Shown here: piece after piece, positions 33,208 to 42,605 of the stretch | Layout of the letters: every line of letters starts with the position of its first letter | Numbering within the stretch: position 1 is the first letter of the stretch | NCBI RefSeq assembly: GCF_029087225.1 | Contig: NZ_JARFJD010000020.1 | Location: 44,672-108,671, forward strand | DNA: 64,000 nt | Direction: 5' to 3' | From: Limnobacter olei | GTDB taxonomy: Bacteria > Pseudomonadota > Gammaproteobacteria > Burkholderiales > Burkholderiaceae_B | The notes under the pieces: model-generated | What the model was told of the DNA's origin: nothing | Database searches by the model: none | The model's input: the letters and a program-made list of their open reading frames with translations, nothing else | Program-made: the position numbers and the translations under genes

Positions 33208-33819
33208 ATGGAAGAATTCTTCGCCCCGCAAGACGAACTTCGCATAGAAATTGCGATGACCGCCGCCCGATTGATCGCCGAGGAAGGCTTGGACTACGCC
33301 ACTGCACGCAATCAGGCCGTGAAAGCCCTCCTTGGAAAACAGCGTGTGCCCCGTGAACGGCTCCCTTCAGATCAAGACATTCAAGACGAACTGCGCGCCT
33401 ATCAAGCCCTGTTTCAAGCCGACAGCCAGCCCGGTGAATTGAACGAATTGCGCGAAGTTGCACTCCAATTCATGCAAGGAATTCAGCAATTCGAACCCAT
33501 TGTGTATGGTGCAGCCGTGAATGGCACAGGTAGCGCGCATTCAGATGTTCACATCATTGCCTTTGCCGACGACGAAAAAGAAGTGGATTACTGGTTGTTG
33601 AACCAAAATATCAATTTCGACGCCTGCGAAGACGCCTTGCTGGCTGGCAAATCATTCCCCGCCGTGGCCTTTCGCTGGAAACAGCGTTGGTTTCAGCTGG
33701 GCGTGGCCAGCCCGGTACAACGCCGTGGCCTGCTTAACAGGCAAGCACCTGACGGAACCCTTTTTCAAACTGATACAGCGGGCTTGACCCGTTTGATAAG
33801 CCAAATAGAAGCACCATGA
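33208..33819 (+). CDS. conserved hypothetical protein, possible nucleotidyltransferase-like fold
   Basis: I know of no assigned function. The 203-residue acidic protein starts MEEFFAPQDELRIEIAMTAA. The second half contains VYGAAVNGTGSAHSDVHIIA, which vaguely resembles the Gly-Ser/Asp motif of nucleotidyltransferases, but the second catalytic Asp is not clear. It diverges from mpl by 62 bases and overlaps the TlpA-like gene by four bases. Related proteins occur at this location in other Burkholderiales, which is recall only. Confidence 0.7.
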   Translation: MEEFFAPQDELRIEIAMTAARLIAEEGLDYATARNQAVKALLGKQRVPRERLPSDQDIQDELRAYQALFQADSQPGELNELREVALQFMQGIQQFEPIVYGAAVNGTGSAHSDVHIIAFADDEKEVDYWLLNQNINFDACEDALLAGKSFPAVAFRWKQRWFQLGVASPVQRRGLLNRQAPDGTLFQTDTAGLTRLISQIEAP

Positions 33820-34313
33820 AAAACAAACTCATACCCATCGTGACCGCGGTTCTTGCCTTGGCAATTGGCCTTTATTTTGGGCTGAAACCACAAAGTGGCC
33901 CTGATTACCCATTAAGTGGTTACACCTTTGACACGCCCCAAGGCGGATCTCTCGACCTTGGCGCATTAGAAGGAAAGGTCGTTGTTCTTAACTTCTGGGC
34001 CACTTGGTGCCCACCCTGCGTGGAAGAAATGCCTGAGCTGGACGAGCTTTACCCTCAATTGCAGGCCCAAAATGTCGAACTGATCGGCATCGCAATTGAT
34101 TCACCTTCCAACGTCGATCAATTTCTACAGAAAACACCTGTAAATTACCCGATCGTGCTTGCTGGCATGACAGGTACAGAACTTGGAAAAGCGCTCGGCA
34201 ACCAACAGGGCGGATTACCATTTACAGTCATTTTGGACGAAAATGGTAATGAATTGCTGAGAGAAGCCGGCAGAATACAGATGAGTACTATCACTAACGC
34301 ACTGCAACGTTAA
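33816..34313 (+). CDS. TlpA-like membrane-anchored thioredoxin
   Basis: Thioredoxin-fold thiol-disulfide protein, 165 residues, with an N-terminal membrane anchor (LIPIVTAVLALAIGLYFGL) that places it in the periplasm. The redox site WATWCPPCVEEMPELDEL lies near residue 63, and the cis-proline loop is in QQGGLPFTVILDENG near 130. TlpA/ResA proteins reduce cysteines during cytochrome c or oxidase assembly. The ATG overlaps the stop of the preceding gene. No cytochrome gene is nearby, so the client is unknown. Confidence 0.9.
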   Translation: MKNKLIPIVTAVLALAIGLYFGLKPQSGPDYPLSGYTFDTPQGGSLDLGALEGKVVVLNFWATWCPPCVEEMPELDELYPQLQAQNVELIGIAIDSPSNVDQFLQKTPVNYPIVLAGMTGTELGKALGNQQGGLPFTVILDENGNELLREAGRIQMSTITNALQR

Positions 34314-34492
34314 AATCGGGTATGCTCACGCAACGCCTGATTTGGGCGAACCGCGAAGCAAGGTTCACCAATGCCCTCCAAGGTGGAAAATAATTGATTT
34401 TCAGTGCACACTAAACGAAGTTAGGCTCAATTCACCTCGCGCTTGGTTGTGTACTGCCATACAAAACCAACCTCCCTAGATGGAGCAAGTAA

Positions 34493-34960
34493 ATGGACCT
34501 CAGAAAGCTAAAAACATTGATCGACCTGGTCGCCGAATCTGACATTTCCGAACTGGAAGTGACCGAGGGCGAAGGCAAGGTACGCATCGTCAAAAGCCAG
34601 CCTCAATACACCATGGCCATGCCTCAGCAAATGATGCAGCAAGCACCAGCAGCCATGGCTGCACCCACTGTTGCCGCCGCAACGCCTGCAGCCACAGAGG
34701 CACCGGCAGCGGCACCAGCCGATGCCGGCCACAAAGTAACTTCACCCATGGTGGGCACGTTTTACCGCGCACCCAGCCCCGGCGCCTCCAATTTCGTTGA
34801 AATTGGCAGCACTGTGAAGGAAGGCCAAACCATCTGCATTATTGAAGCCATGAAATTGCTCAACGAAATTGAGTGCGACAAGTCAGGTGTTGTGAAGGCC
34901 ATTTTGGTCGAAAACGGTCAACCCGTGGAGTTTGGTCAAGCTCTATTCGTCATTGAATAG
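34493..34960 (+). CDS. accB: biotin carboxyl carrier protein of acetyl-CoA carboxylase
   Basis: Carries the biotin that is carboxylated by AccC and then used to form malonyl-CoA. The 155 residues have a helical N-terminus ([20 protein letters not shown]), an Ala/Pro linker (about 43-82), and a biotinyl domain with the biotin Lys in EAMKLLNEI near residue 121. GGAG lies upstream, and the stop is 16 bases before accC. The gene pair is one operon. Confidence 0.97.
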   Translation: MDLRKLKTLIDLVAESDISELEVTEGEGKVRIVKSQPQYTMAMPQQMMQQAPAAMAAPTVAAATPAATEAPAAAPADAGHKVTSPMVGTFYRAPSPGASNFVEIGSTVKEGQTICIIEAMKLLNEIECDKSGVVKAILVENGQPVEFGQALFVIE

Positions 34961-34976
34961 AACAGGAGCAGCCACC

Positions 34977-36326
34977 ATGTTTGGAAAAATATTGATCGCC
35001 AACCGCGGCGAAATAGCCCTGCGCATTCTGCGCGCCTGCAAAGAAATGGGCATTAAAACCGTGGCGGTGTATTCCACCGCAGACGTAGACGCCAAGTATG
35101 TAAAGCTGGCCGACGAATCGGTGTGTATTGGCCCCCCCAGCTCCAAAGAAAGTTACCTGAACATTCCAGCCATTATCAGCGCCGCGGAAGTAACCGATTC
35201 TGAAGCGATTCACCCCGGCTACGGTTTTCTGTCCGAGAATGCCAGCTTTGCTGATCGCGTTGAAAAAAGCGGTTTCGTGTTCATTGGCCCCCGTGCAGAA
35301 TCGATTCTGCTGATGGGAGACAAAGTGTCTGCCAAGCGGGCCATGATCGCAGCCGGTGTGCCTTGTGTACCCGGCTCAGAAGGTGAATTACCCGACGATC
35401 CACGTGAAATCGTGAAAATTGCACGCCAGGTGGGCTACCCGGTCATTATCAAAGCCGCAGGCGGTGGTGGCGGGCGCGGCATGCGTGTGGTGCACACCGA
35501 AGCTGCATTGCTGAATGCGGTCACCATGACCAAAACCGAGGCGGGCTCGGCTTTCAACAACCCCGCGGTTTACATGGAAAAATTCCTTGAAAACCCGCGT
35601 CACATTGAAATTCAGATTCTGGCCGACGAACACAAAAATGCCGTGTGGCTTGGCGAACGCGATTGCTCCATGCAGCGCCGCCACCAAAAGGTAATTGAAG
35701 AAGCACCGGCGCCGAACATTCCACGCCGCCTGATTGAGCGCATTGGTGAACGCTGCGCTGAAGCTTGCCGCAAAATTGGTTACCGCGGTGCGGGCACGTT
35801 CGAATTCCTGTACGAAAACGGCGAATTTTACTTTATTGAAATGAATACCCGTGTACAGGTTGAACACCCAGTTACAGAGATGATCACCGGCGTGGACATT
35901 GTGCAGGAACAAATTCGCATTGCCGCAGGGCAGAAACTGCGTTTCCGCCAACGTGACATTGAATTCCGTGGCCACGCCATGGAATGCCGAATCAACGCGG
36001 AAGACCCATTCAAGTTTGTGCCCTCACCCGGCCCAATCAAAAACTGGCATGCACCGGGCGGCCCCGGAGTGCGCGTGGATTCCCATGTGTACAGCGGTTA
36101 CAACGTGCCTCCTCACTACGATTCCATGATTGCCAAAGTGATTACTTACGGCGAAGACCGCAAGCAGGCCATGGCCCGCATGCGCCAAGCACTTGCCGAA
36201 CTGGTAGTCGACGGCATCAAAACCAACACAGCCTTGCACCGTGAATTGATGGAAGACGCCCGCTTTGTGGAAGGCGGCACCAGCATTCACTACCTTGAGC
36301 ACAAACTGGAAGCACGTTTCAAGTAA
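34977..36326 (+). CDS. accC: acetyl-CoA carboxylase biotin carboxylase subunit
   Basis: ATP-dependent carboxylation of biotin on AccB. Start chosen at ATG 34977 ([17 protein letters not shown]) with AGGAG upstream, giving 449 residues as in E. coli; the frame runs upstream into accB without use. The ATP-grasp glycine loop [14 protein letters not shown] is near residue 160, the [10 protein letters not shown]-like [13 protein letters not shown] near 233, and the metal/catalytic [16 protein letters not shown] near 286. prmA begins on the next base after the stop. Confidence 0.97.
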   Translation: MFGKILIANRGEIALRILRACKEMGIKTVAVYSTADVDAKYVKLADESVCIGPPSSKESYLNIPAIISAAEVTDSEAIHPGYGFLSENASFADRVEKSGFVFIGPRAESILLMGDKVSAKRAMIAAGVPCVPGSEGELPDDPREIVKIARQVGYPVIIKAAGGGGGRGMRVVHTEAALLNAVTMTKTEAGSAFNNPAVYMEKFLENPRHIEIQILADEHKNAVWLGERDCSMQRRHQKVIEEAPAPNIPRRLIERIGERCAEACRKIGYRGAGTFEFLYENGEFYFIEMNTRVQVEHPVTEMITGVDIVQEQIRIAAGQKLRFRQRDIEFRGHAMECRINAEDPFKFVPSPGPIKNWHAPGGPGVRVDSHVYSGYNVPPHYDSMIAKVITYGEDRKQAMARMRQALAELVVDGIKTNTALHRELMEDARFVEGGTSIHYLEHKLEARFK

Positions 36327-37241
36327 ATGAACCCACAGGCCACACCGCTGATACAAGCCAAACTTACCCTGCCCTTTGAGCAAGCCGATGAAGTTTCCGA
36401 CCTGCTCATGGAGCTGGGGGCCTTGGCGGTCAGCCTGGAAGATGCCAATGCAGACAGCGAAGACGAACAACCCTTGTTCGGCGAGCCTGGCATGGAGCCG
36501 GAATCAGCGGCGTGGAATTTAAACCATGTGGTGGCCCTGTTTCGCAACAAGGCCGAAGGTGAGCAAATTTTCGGTGAAATTCCAGCTGAATTGCTGGGAG
36601 ATGCTGAAATTGATTACACCGAAGTACCCCAGGAAGACTGGGTTCGTTTAACCCAATCCCAATTCGACCCCATTCCAATTTCAGCTCGCTTGTGGATTGT
36701 GCCCTCCTGGCACGAACCTCAAGACATCGACGACCGAATCAACCTGGTGCTCGATCCCGGCTTGGCCTTTGGCACCGGTTCACACCCCACCACCGCGCTT
36801 TGCCTTCGCTGGCTCAGCGAATTTCCGTTGAAAGGGCAAAGTGTGCTGGATTACGGCTGCGGCTCGGGAATTTTGGGTATTGCTGCACTTAAATTGGGAG
36901 CGTCTGAGGCCATCGGCGTGGATATTGATCCCCAAGCGGTCGACAGCACCGCCTACAATGCGGGCAACAATGGCGTTGAAATGCCCTGTGGTTTGCCCGA
37001 CTTTCCACTGGCCAAACGTCAGTTTCCAATAGTGGTGGCCAATATTTTGTCGAACCCACTGAAAGTGTTGGCGCCGTCATTGTGCAACCATGTTGAAGCG
37101 GGCGGGCAGTTGGTGCTTTCCGGCGTGTTGGCCCGACAGGCTGAAGAAGTGATTGCGCATTACCGCCAATGGATCAAGCTGGCCGTGTGGGCAGAGCGCG
37201 ATGGCTGGGTATGCCTGCATGGCCAAAAAGCCGCTGACTAA
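36327..37241 (+). CDS. prmA: ribosomal protein L11 methyltransferase
   Basis: SAM-dependent trimethylation of ribosomal protein L11. The 304 residues show an N-terminal substrate domain and then a Rossmann domain. PGLAFGTGSHPTTALCLRWL is near residue 145, the SAM loop DYGCGSGILGIAALKLG near 175, and VANILSNPL near 237 (the N-x-x-x-N-P-L catalytic block). Placement directly after accBC is common in betaproteobacteria. Confidence 0.95.
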   Translation: MNPQATPLIQAKLTLPFEQADEVSDLLMELGALAVSLEDANADSEDEQPLFGEPGMEPESAAWNLNHVVALFRNKAEGEQIFGEIPAELLGDAEIDYTEVPQEDWVRLTQSQFDPIPISARLWIVPSWHEPQDIDDRINLVLDPGLAFGTGSHPTTALCLRWLSEFPLKGQSVLDYGCGSGILGIAALKLGASEAIGVDIDPQAVDSTAYNAGNNGVEMPCGLPDFPLAKRQFPIVVANILSNPLKVLAPSLCNHVEAGGQLVLSGVLARQAEEVIAHYRQWIKLAVWAERDGWVCLHGQKAAD

Positions 37242-37302
37242 GTTGTCAACCAAGTTGCCAACTGATAATCCTGCCATTGACAAGCAAGGTTAAACTATTG
37301 CC

Positions 37303-38103
37303 ATGAGCCTTGCCACCCGCTGCCCCAACTGCAATACCTTGTTCAAAGTGACCTCTGGCCAACTGCAAATGCACGAGGGCAAGGTGCGCTGCGGGCATTG
37401 CCAAACCGTATTTTCTGGCATTGAACACCTTACGTCAGCCGACACCGAAGCCTGGCAAAAGCTGGACCTAAGCCCCAGGCAAAGCGACGACAACCGCACC
37501 AGCGACCACAACTTGTCAGGCGGAGACGGGACTGGCTCTGAGGTCTTGTTTGCCAACACAGCACCCACGAAACCTCTGCTGAATTTCAGCCAAGGTAACC
37601 CTGCCCTGAAAACCGCCTGTATTGCACTGCTGCTAGCGCTCGGTATGCAGGCACTGTGGTGGCAGCGCATACACCTGTTGCAAGAAACGCCAGAAATCGC
37701 CAGGCACATCAACAATGCAGGGCCCGCCATTCAACGGCTGTTTGCTAGCCCTGCCACCCAAGCTTTGCGCGTTGAAGGCAGCGGCCTGCAAGCGCTGGAT
37801 GAGCACAATTTGCGGGTTGACCTGACCTTGCACAACCCACTTCCCCTGCCCGCCCGATGGCCCCACCTGAAAGTGGAATTGCTCGACCCGCAAGGCCTGG
37901 TGCTGGCCAGCAAATCACTGAGCCCCGGCGACTACCAACTGCGTGACGAGAATGCAGCCAGCCTGGCACCGTTGATAACTGGCAAAAAAACAGTGGAAGT
38001 ACTGGCATACTTAAACTTGAGCACCCTGAACACACAACTACCCGAAAGCGCCGCGACTGGCTTTCGGCTTGAATTATTCGACCAAGGCCCAAGCGAACAA
38101 TAA
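37303..38103 (+). CDS. zinc-ribbon (MJ0042) and DUF3426 membrane protein
   Basis: The 266-residue protein has an N-terminal zinc ribbon with two CxxC pairs (CPNC near residue 7 and CGHC near 30). An acidic linker follows, then one membrane segment (TACIALLLALGMQALWW) near 110, and a C-terminal DUF3426 region. Proteins of this build are common beside prmA in Burkholderiales; their role is unknown. Likely topology is ribbon in the cytoplasm and DUF3426 in the periplasm. Confidence 0.88.
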   Translation: MSLATRCPNCNTLFKVTSGQLQMHEGKVRCGHCQTVFSGIEHLTSADTEAWQKLDLSPRQSDDNRTSDHNLSGGDGTGSEVLFANTAPTKPLLNFSQGNPALKTACIALLLALGMQALWWQRIHLLQETPEIARHINNAGPAIQRLFASPATQALRVEGSGLQALDEHNLRVDLTLHNPLPLPARWPHLKVELLDPQGLVLASKSLSPGDYQLRDENAASLAPLITGKKTVEVLAYLNLSTLNTQLPESAATGFRLELFDQGPSEQ

Positions 38104-38140
38104 ACGCCGAGCCAATTTTTAAATACTGGACTGTTTCACA

Positions 38141-39097
38141 ATGAATTCCCCAACCAACACCAAACGCGTTTTAATTTGCGGCTCTATCGCATTCGACACC
38201 ATCATGGTGTTTGAAGGTCGCTTCAAAGACCAAATCTTGCCCGACCAGGTACACATCCTGAACGTTGCATTTCTGGTTCCAAGCCTTCGCAAAGACTGGG
38301 GTGGCTGCGCAGGCAACATTGCCTACAGCCTGAACATGCTGGGCGGCAAACCAGTACCCATGGCCACGATTGGACATGATGCCGGTGGATACTTTCAGCG
38401 CCTGCAAACCTTGGGTATTGAAACCAGCTGCTTGAAACAAATTGGCGAGGAGTTCACCGCGCAGGCTTTCATCACCACCGACCTTGACGACAACCAGATT
38501 ACCGCTTTTCACCCAGGTGCGATGAGCCACTCACACCTGAACAAAGTGAGCGATGCAGGCGACATTGCCTTGGGAATAATCGCCCCCGATGGCCGGGACG
38601 GCATGATGCAACACGCCGAGCAGTTTGCGGCAGCGGGCATTCCATTTGTATTTGATCCGGGCCAAGGCCTGCCCATGTTCGGCAAACCCGAACTTGACCG
38701 GTTTTTGGAACTTGCCACCTACGCTGCTGTCAATGACTATGAAGCCAAAATGTTGTGTGACCGCACATGCCTGACCTTGGAGCAAATTGCAGACAAGCTG
38801 GAAGCGCTTGTGGTTACACGCGGTGCGGAAGGCAGCTGGGTGTATACACAGGGTCAACGGCACGACATACCGTGCGTTAAAGCTGAACGTATTGCCGACC
38901 CCACCGGCTGTGGCGATGCGTACCGCGGCGGCTTGCTCTACGGCCTCACAGAAGGCATGGGCATTGTGAATGCGGCCAGGCTGGCTAGTTTGATGGGTTC
39001 ACTGAAAATTGAAGTGAAAGGCCCCCAAACCTACCAGTACAGCCGGGAAGAAATTGCGTCCAGGTTTACCGCCGCTTTTGGTCAACAACCCTGGTAA
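38141..39097 (+). CDS. PfkB-family carbohydrate/adenosine-type kinase
   Basis: Ribokinase-superfamily sugar or nucleoside kinase, 318 residues. The first PfkB region is LRKDWGGCAGNIAYSLNMLG near residue 50. The catalytic loop DPTGCGDAYRGGLLYGL near 252 holds the base Asp and anion hole. The start MNSPTNTKRVLICGSIAFDTIM fits adenosine-kinase-like bacterial members. The substrate cannot be told from sequence: adenosine, ribose or another sugar. It lies 37 bases after the DUF3426 gene, probably in the same transcript. Confidence 0.88.
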   Translation: MNSPTNTKRVLICGSIAFDTIMVFEGRFKDQILPDQVHILNVAFLVPSLRKDWGGCAGNIAYSLNMLGGKPVPMATIGHDAGGYFQRLQTLGIETSCLKQIGEEFTAQAFITTDLDDNQITAFHPGAMSHSHLNKVSDAGDIALGIIAPDGRDGMMQHAEQFAAAGIPFVFDPGQGLPMFGKPELDRFLELATYAAVNDYEAKMLCDRTCLTLEQIADKLEALVVTRGAEGSWVYTQGQRHDIPCVKAERIADPTGCGDAYRGGLLYGLTEGMGIVNAARLASLMGSLKIEVKGPQTYQYSREEIASRFTAAFGQQPW

Positions 39098-39117
39098 CTT
39101 GAAAGGAAAATCAAATC

Positions 39118-39597
39118 ATGGCCAAGTCAATTCAGTTCAGTTTTAGAAGCACCGGCGCAGTGGCCCTGATCGCGCTCTCCGCGCTTGCAGGTTGTGCCAC
39201 GCAAAGCAGCTCGGGCCAAGTGTACCGCGAAGGTGAAACCCGCCGAGCGCAAATTATCGAGCAGGGCACAGTTGAAAGTGTTCGTACAGTCACCATTCAA
39301 GGCGACACGAACGGCGTGGGCACCGCTGCTGGCGGTATTATCGGCGGCATTGCTGGCAGCAATGTAGGCGGCGGTAGTGGTCGCGCAGTGGGTGCAATCG
39401 TGGGTGCAGTGGCTGGCGGTGTGGCCGGTCAAGCCATTGAGCGCAACGCATCGACTCGCCAGGGTCTTGAAATCACCGTTCGCATGGACAACGGCACCCT
39501 GCGCGCCTATGTTCAAGATGCAGCGGGTGAAGACTTCCGTCCCGGCGACCGCGTTCGGATTGTAAGTGGCGGTGGTACTTCACGCGTTACACGCTAA
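39118..39597 (+). CDS. glycine-zipper outer-membrane lipoprotein (SlyB/PcP type)
   Basis: The 159-residue lipoprotein has a signal peptide ending in the lipobox ALAGC near residue 26. A 17-kDa-antigen style glycine zipper (GGIIGGIAGSNVGGGSGRAVGAIVGAVAGGVAG) spans about residues 65-105, and a small beta-rich C-terminal part ends in FRPGDRVRIVSGGG. SlyB-like proteins stabilise the outer membrane under stress. It ends the 33.2-39.6 kb plus-strand run and is followed by an intrinsic terminator. Confidence 0.9.
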   Translation: MAKSIQFSFRSTGAVALIALSALAGCATQSSSGQVYREGETRRAQIIEQGTVESVRTVTIQGDTNGVGTAAGGIIGGIAGSNVGGGSGRAVGAIVGAVAGGVAGQAIERNASTRQGLEITVRMDNGTLRAYVQDAAGEDFRPGDRVRIVSGGGTSRVTR

Positions 39598-39623
39598 GAA
39601 GCCATTAGGTTTTAAGCCAAATG

Positions 39624-39656
39624 AAAAAGAGCACTTTCACAAGTGCTCTTTTTTTA
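39624..39656 (+). terminator. strong intrinsic terminator, probably bidirectional
   Basis: AAAAGAGCACTT pairs with AAGTGCTCTTTT around a short loop and is followed by a run of T. It lies between the lipoprotein gene and the convergent YggT gene, and the A run on the left side gives a T run on the other strand. Confidence 0.9.
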
Positions 39657-39672
39657 TCTTGATTCAATAGAA

Positions 39673-40242
39673 TCAAAAACCTGGCATCAGGCTTTGCAAC
39701 ACCATCATCACAATTTGCAAAATCAAGAAAAATACCAGGGGCGATAAATCTACATTGCCAATGGTGGGCAATACCCTGCGCAGCGGCTCTAGAAAAGGGC
39801 GCGACAATTCATTCAAAATGGACGCGATTGGCGAGAACGGATTCACCCAACTCAAAACCACCTGAATCAACACAATACCCATGAGCAGATAGGCCACATT
39901 GCGCAGCACCCAGAAAATGGCAATGGGTATGGTCAGGGTAATCAGCGCGCCCACACCGGGCCCGCCGCTGGAAAGCCCTACCGTAAGCAACACCAACACA
40001 ATGTGAAGCACAAAAGACACCACAAAAGCACCAAAAATGGAGGCCCAATCAATGCCCCCATAGCCGGGCACGCCCTTGCGCAGCGGCTTCACCAGCCAGT
40101 CTGTCATGGAAAAAATAAAAGGTGACAGGGGGTTGCTGGGGTGTATACGCACCCACTGCATCAACGCACGCAGCAACAGACAAAAAGCGAGCAGGCTGGC
40201 GGCTGTTTCCAGCAGTAAGCGCAGAATATCGATTAGAAGCAT
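39673..40242 (-). CDS. YggT family membrane protein
   Basis: The 189-residue integral membrane protein has two YggT repeats: RALMQWVRIHPSNPLSPFIF near residue 27 and LSWVNPFSPIASILNEL near 130. Each is followed by a PLRxxxP element (KPLRKGVPGYGGID, EPLRRVLPTIGNVD). The bacterial family is linked to osmotic response and, in relatives such as CCB3 and SepF-linked proteins, to membrane assembly. Biochemical function is unknown. About four to five membrane segments. Confidence 0.9.
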   Translation of the reverse strand: MLLIDILRLLLETAASLLAFCLLLRALMQWVRIHPSNPLSPFIFSMTDWLVKPLRKGVPGYGGIDWASIFGAFVVSFVLHIVLVLLTVGLSSGGPGVGALITLTIPIAIFWVLRNVAYLLMGIVLIQVVLSWVNPFSPIASILNELSRPFLEPLRRVLPTIGNVDLSPLVFFLILQIVMMVLQSLMPGF

Positions 40243-40260
40243 AGTGAAGCGTTCAGCAGG

Positions 40261-40566
40261 TTAAGGCCTTGAGCCGGTTGGAAATGGCCAGGTAGTTGTA
40301 GCCCCCTTCAATTTTCTGGGCTTTGCGGCACCCGACCTGCGGCGACGCGCGGGCTTGTTGGGCGTTAGCAGGGCCAGCGGCGTTACCTCAGAAGGAGAAA
40401 GCGCTGTTTTGGAAGGTTTGCGGGTTGTAGCCACCGGGCGCGCCTTGCTTTCAGGCGTTTCTGCTTTGGCATCAGTCGCCTTTGTGGCTGGCTTTACAGC
40501 CGACTTGGTCAAAGGCTTTGTTGCTGGTTTGCTGGTTTCCTCGGTTGCTCGCTTGGTTGCAGGCAT
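40261..40566 (-). CDS. short Lys/Ala/Thr-rich basic protein, C-terminus possibly frameshifted
   Basis: Histone-H1-like composition: 101 residues dominated by Lys, Ala, Thr and Pro (MPATKRATEETSKPATKPL), with an RRRR cluster, no signal peptide and no globular core. Such tails bind nucleic acid in proteins like AlgP or HctB, so DNA binding is a guess. At a GGGGG run around 40303-40308 the reading frame gives an unlikely end (GATTTWPFPTGSRP). With one extra G the frame would read GYNYLAISNRLKALTC and stop at 40253. It may be a real indel, a sequence error, or coincidence. Confidence 0.55.
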   Translation of the reverse strand: MPATKRATEETSKPATKPLTKSAVKPATKATDAKAETPESKARPVATTRKPSKTALSPSEVTPLALLTPNKPARRRRSGAAKPRKLKGATTTWPFPTGSRP

Positions 40567-40665
40567 TCAGGAACTCCTTTCAATTCTTCAAGGACAGCCG
40601 TACAGTTTAACGATATGACCTTGAATATTCAAGAAATATGACTTTGAACAACACAGGAGACACCC

Positions 40666-40914
40666 ATGAGCCACGTACCGGAACAACTACACAGCGTAAA
40701 AGCAGGCGAACGTTACCGACACTACAAAGGTGGCCTGTATGAAATTATCTGCCAGGCCATTCAAGAAAGCGATTTGAGCCCCGTGGTGGTGTACCGCCCC
40801 CTGAGTGGCGACACACACACCGCCTGGACTCGGCCTATGAATGTATTTTTTGAAATGGTACAGGTGGGTGAACGCATGACCCGGCGCTTCACCCTCGTTG
40901 ACAGCGACAGTTAA
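40666..40914 (+). CDS. DUF1653 family small protein
   Basis: The 82-residue protein has the DUF1653 core: GERYRHYKGGLYEII near residue 14 and VVYRPLSGDTHTAWTRPMNVFFE near 42. The family is widespread, cytoplasmic and without known function. The ATG at 40666 has an AGGAGA site upstream. It converges on the monooxygenase gene with two bases between stop codons. Confidence 0.88.
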   Translation: MSHVPEQLHSVKAGERYRHYKGGLYEIICQAIQESDLSPVVVYRPLSGDTHTAWTRPMNVFFEMVQVGERMTRRFTLVDSDS

Positions 40915-40916
40915 AT

Positions 40917-42425
40917 TCAAGCCACTGCTTTCAACTTCGGTTTGGCCCTGTTCCCACCAGCCTTTGCTGGCTCAAACACCAAACCGGGCTCATCCACCGG
41001 GTCTTCCAGCAAGGTTTTGGTGTCGTGGTAGTAATCTTGCCGGTTGTGCCAGGGGTGGGTCTCGCCCTGGCGGGGCAACTGGTCAGCCACACGTTTCAAG
41101 TAGCCTGAATTCAAGCCGCCCAATACTGTAAAGCCTTCCACTGGTTGAACATCGGCCGTTTTGGCCACCGCCACGGCGTGGCCCTTCTTGTCCATGTAGT
41201 TCAGCAATCGGCACACAAAACCGCTCACCAAATCTGATTTCAAAGTCCATGAAGCATGCGTGTAGCCTAGAACTACTGCGGCGTTCGGCAGGTCTTGAAG
41301 CATGGCGCTTTTGTAGAACATTTTTTCACTCAGGTTGACAGCCTTGTCATCCAGAGAAATTTTCATGCCGCCCACCATTTGTACGTTCAAACCAGTGGCA
41401 GTCACGATAATGTCGGCCTCAAGAACCTCACCTGAGTTCAACTCAATGCCATTGGCCACAAACTGCTTGATGGTGTCCGTGGCCACGCTGGCTTTACCAC
41501 TGCGCAGGGCTTTGAAAAAATCGCCATCAGGCACCAAACACAAACGCTGATCCCATGGCATGTAGTTGGGTGTGAAGTGCTTGATATCCACATTCGAACC
41601 CTTCAACTGCCTGCGCATCATGGCAATCAAAAACCGCCGCACCACTTCCGGCTTGCTTTTGCTGGCCTTGAACATGAAGTGCGCCAAACCAATGGTACGC
41701 GTGCGGTTCAACTTGTAGGCCAGCTTGGAAGGCAGGGTTTTCTGAAGCACTTTGGTGAGCGCATCCACGGAGGGCAATGAAAAAATATACGATGGCGAAC
41801 GCTGCAACATGGTGATGTGCTCAACCTTGTCGGCCATGCTGGGGATGAGCGTAACTGCAGTTGCACCGCTACCAATCACCACCACTTTCTTGCCGGTGTA
41901 GTCCAGGTTTTCTGGCCAATGCTGTGGATGAACAATCAAGCCTTTGAAGTTTTTCTCACCCGGAAAATCAGGGCGGTAGCCTTGGTCGTAATTGTAGTAA
42001 CCCGCACAGGCCATCATGAATTTGGCGCGGTATTGTTCGGGTTCGCCAGTCGCTTCATTCACCGCATTGATCACCCAACGCTGAGCCTCGCTGTCCCAAT
42101 TGGCATCGCTTACCTTTCGCTGAAAGCGAATGTGGTCGAACACCTTGTTTTCGGTGGCTGCCTCGTGCACATAGCTGCGAATGTCATTGCCCTGAGAAAA
42201 GAAATGTGCATTTTTCCAGGGTTTGAATTTAAAGCCGAAACTGAACATGTCGGAATCGGATCGGATGCCGGGATAACGGAACAGATCCCAAGTGCCACCT
42301 ATGGTGGTGCGGCGCTCGAGGATGGTGAACTTTCGGTTGGGGCATTCCTTTTTCAAATGGCATGCAGCACTAATGCCTGACAAACCTGCGCCAATGATCA
42401 AAATGTCTTCGTCGAATATCGCCAT
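40917..42425 (-). CDS. flavin-containing Baeyer-Villiger-type monooxygenase
   Basis: FAD/NADPH monooxygenase, 502 residues. The first Rossmann site GAGLSGISAACHL is near residue 12. The Baeyer-Villiger fingerprint FKGLIVHPQHW (FxGxxxHxxxW) is near 163, and the second nucleotide site GSGATAVTL near 188. The family oxidises ketones or aldehydes to esters, or heteroatoms. Divergently placed beside an HSL-type esterase that could cleave the ester product, which suggests a small catabolic module for ketones or similar compounds. Substrate unknown. Confidence 0.92.
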   Translation of the reverse strand: MAIFDEDILIIGAGLSGISAACHLKKECPNRKFTILERRTTIGGTWDLFRYPGIRSDSDMFSFGFKFKPWKNAHFFSQGNDIRSYVHEAATENKVFDHIRFQRKVSDANWDSEAQRWVINAVNEATGEPEQYRAKFMMACAGYYNYDQGYRPDFPGEKNFKGLIVHPQHWPENLDYTGKKVVVIGSGATAVTLIPSMADKVEHITMLQRSPSYIFSLPSVDALTKVLQKTLPSKLAYKLNRTRTIGLAHFMFKASKSKPEVVRRFLIAMMRRQLKGSNVDIKHFTPNYMPWDQRLCLVPDGDFFKALRSGKASVATDTIKQFVANGIELNSGEVLEADIIVTATGLNVQMVGGMKISLDDKAVNLSEKMFYKSAMLQDLPNAAVVLGYTHASWTLKSDLVSGFVCRLLNYMDKKGHAVAVAKTADVQPVEGFTVLGGLNSGYLKRVADQLPRQGETHPWHNRQDYYHDTKTLLEDPVDEPGLVFEPAKAGGNRAKPKLKAVA

Positions 42426-42555
42426 GGTGTCTCCGTGTGGTTGTGCTCTTTTTTTTATTGTGCCGATTTTTTCAGACCTGAAAACAGCGTTTGCGAATCC
42501 CCTCCAGATTTGTCCGAATTTATCAAGTGCATTGAAAACTCAGGGTAAACTGGCC

Positions 42556-42575
42556 AGCACTGGCAGTGCTATAAA
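42556..42575 (+). promoter_or_regulatory. palindrome overlapping a -10-like box in the divergent monooxygenase/esterase promoter region
   Basis: AGCACTG and CAGTGCT form a perfect 7-base inverted repeat around one base at 42556-42570, directly touching TATAAA at 42570-42575. The esterase gene starts 36 bases further on. The position fits an operator of a TetR- or GntR-type repressor, but no regulator gene is adjacent and the -35 element is not obvious. Confidence 0.4.
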
Positions 42576-42605
42576 TACCCCATCCCACTTTCCAAGAGGA
42601 ACACC

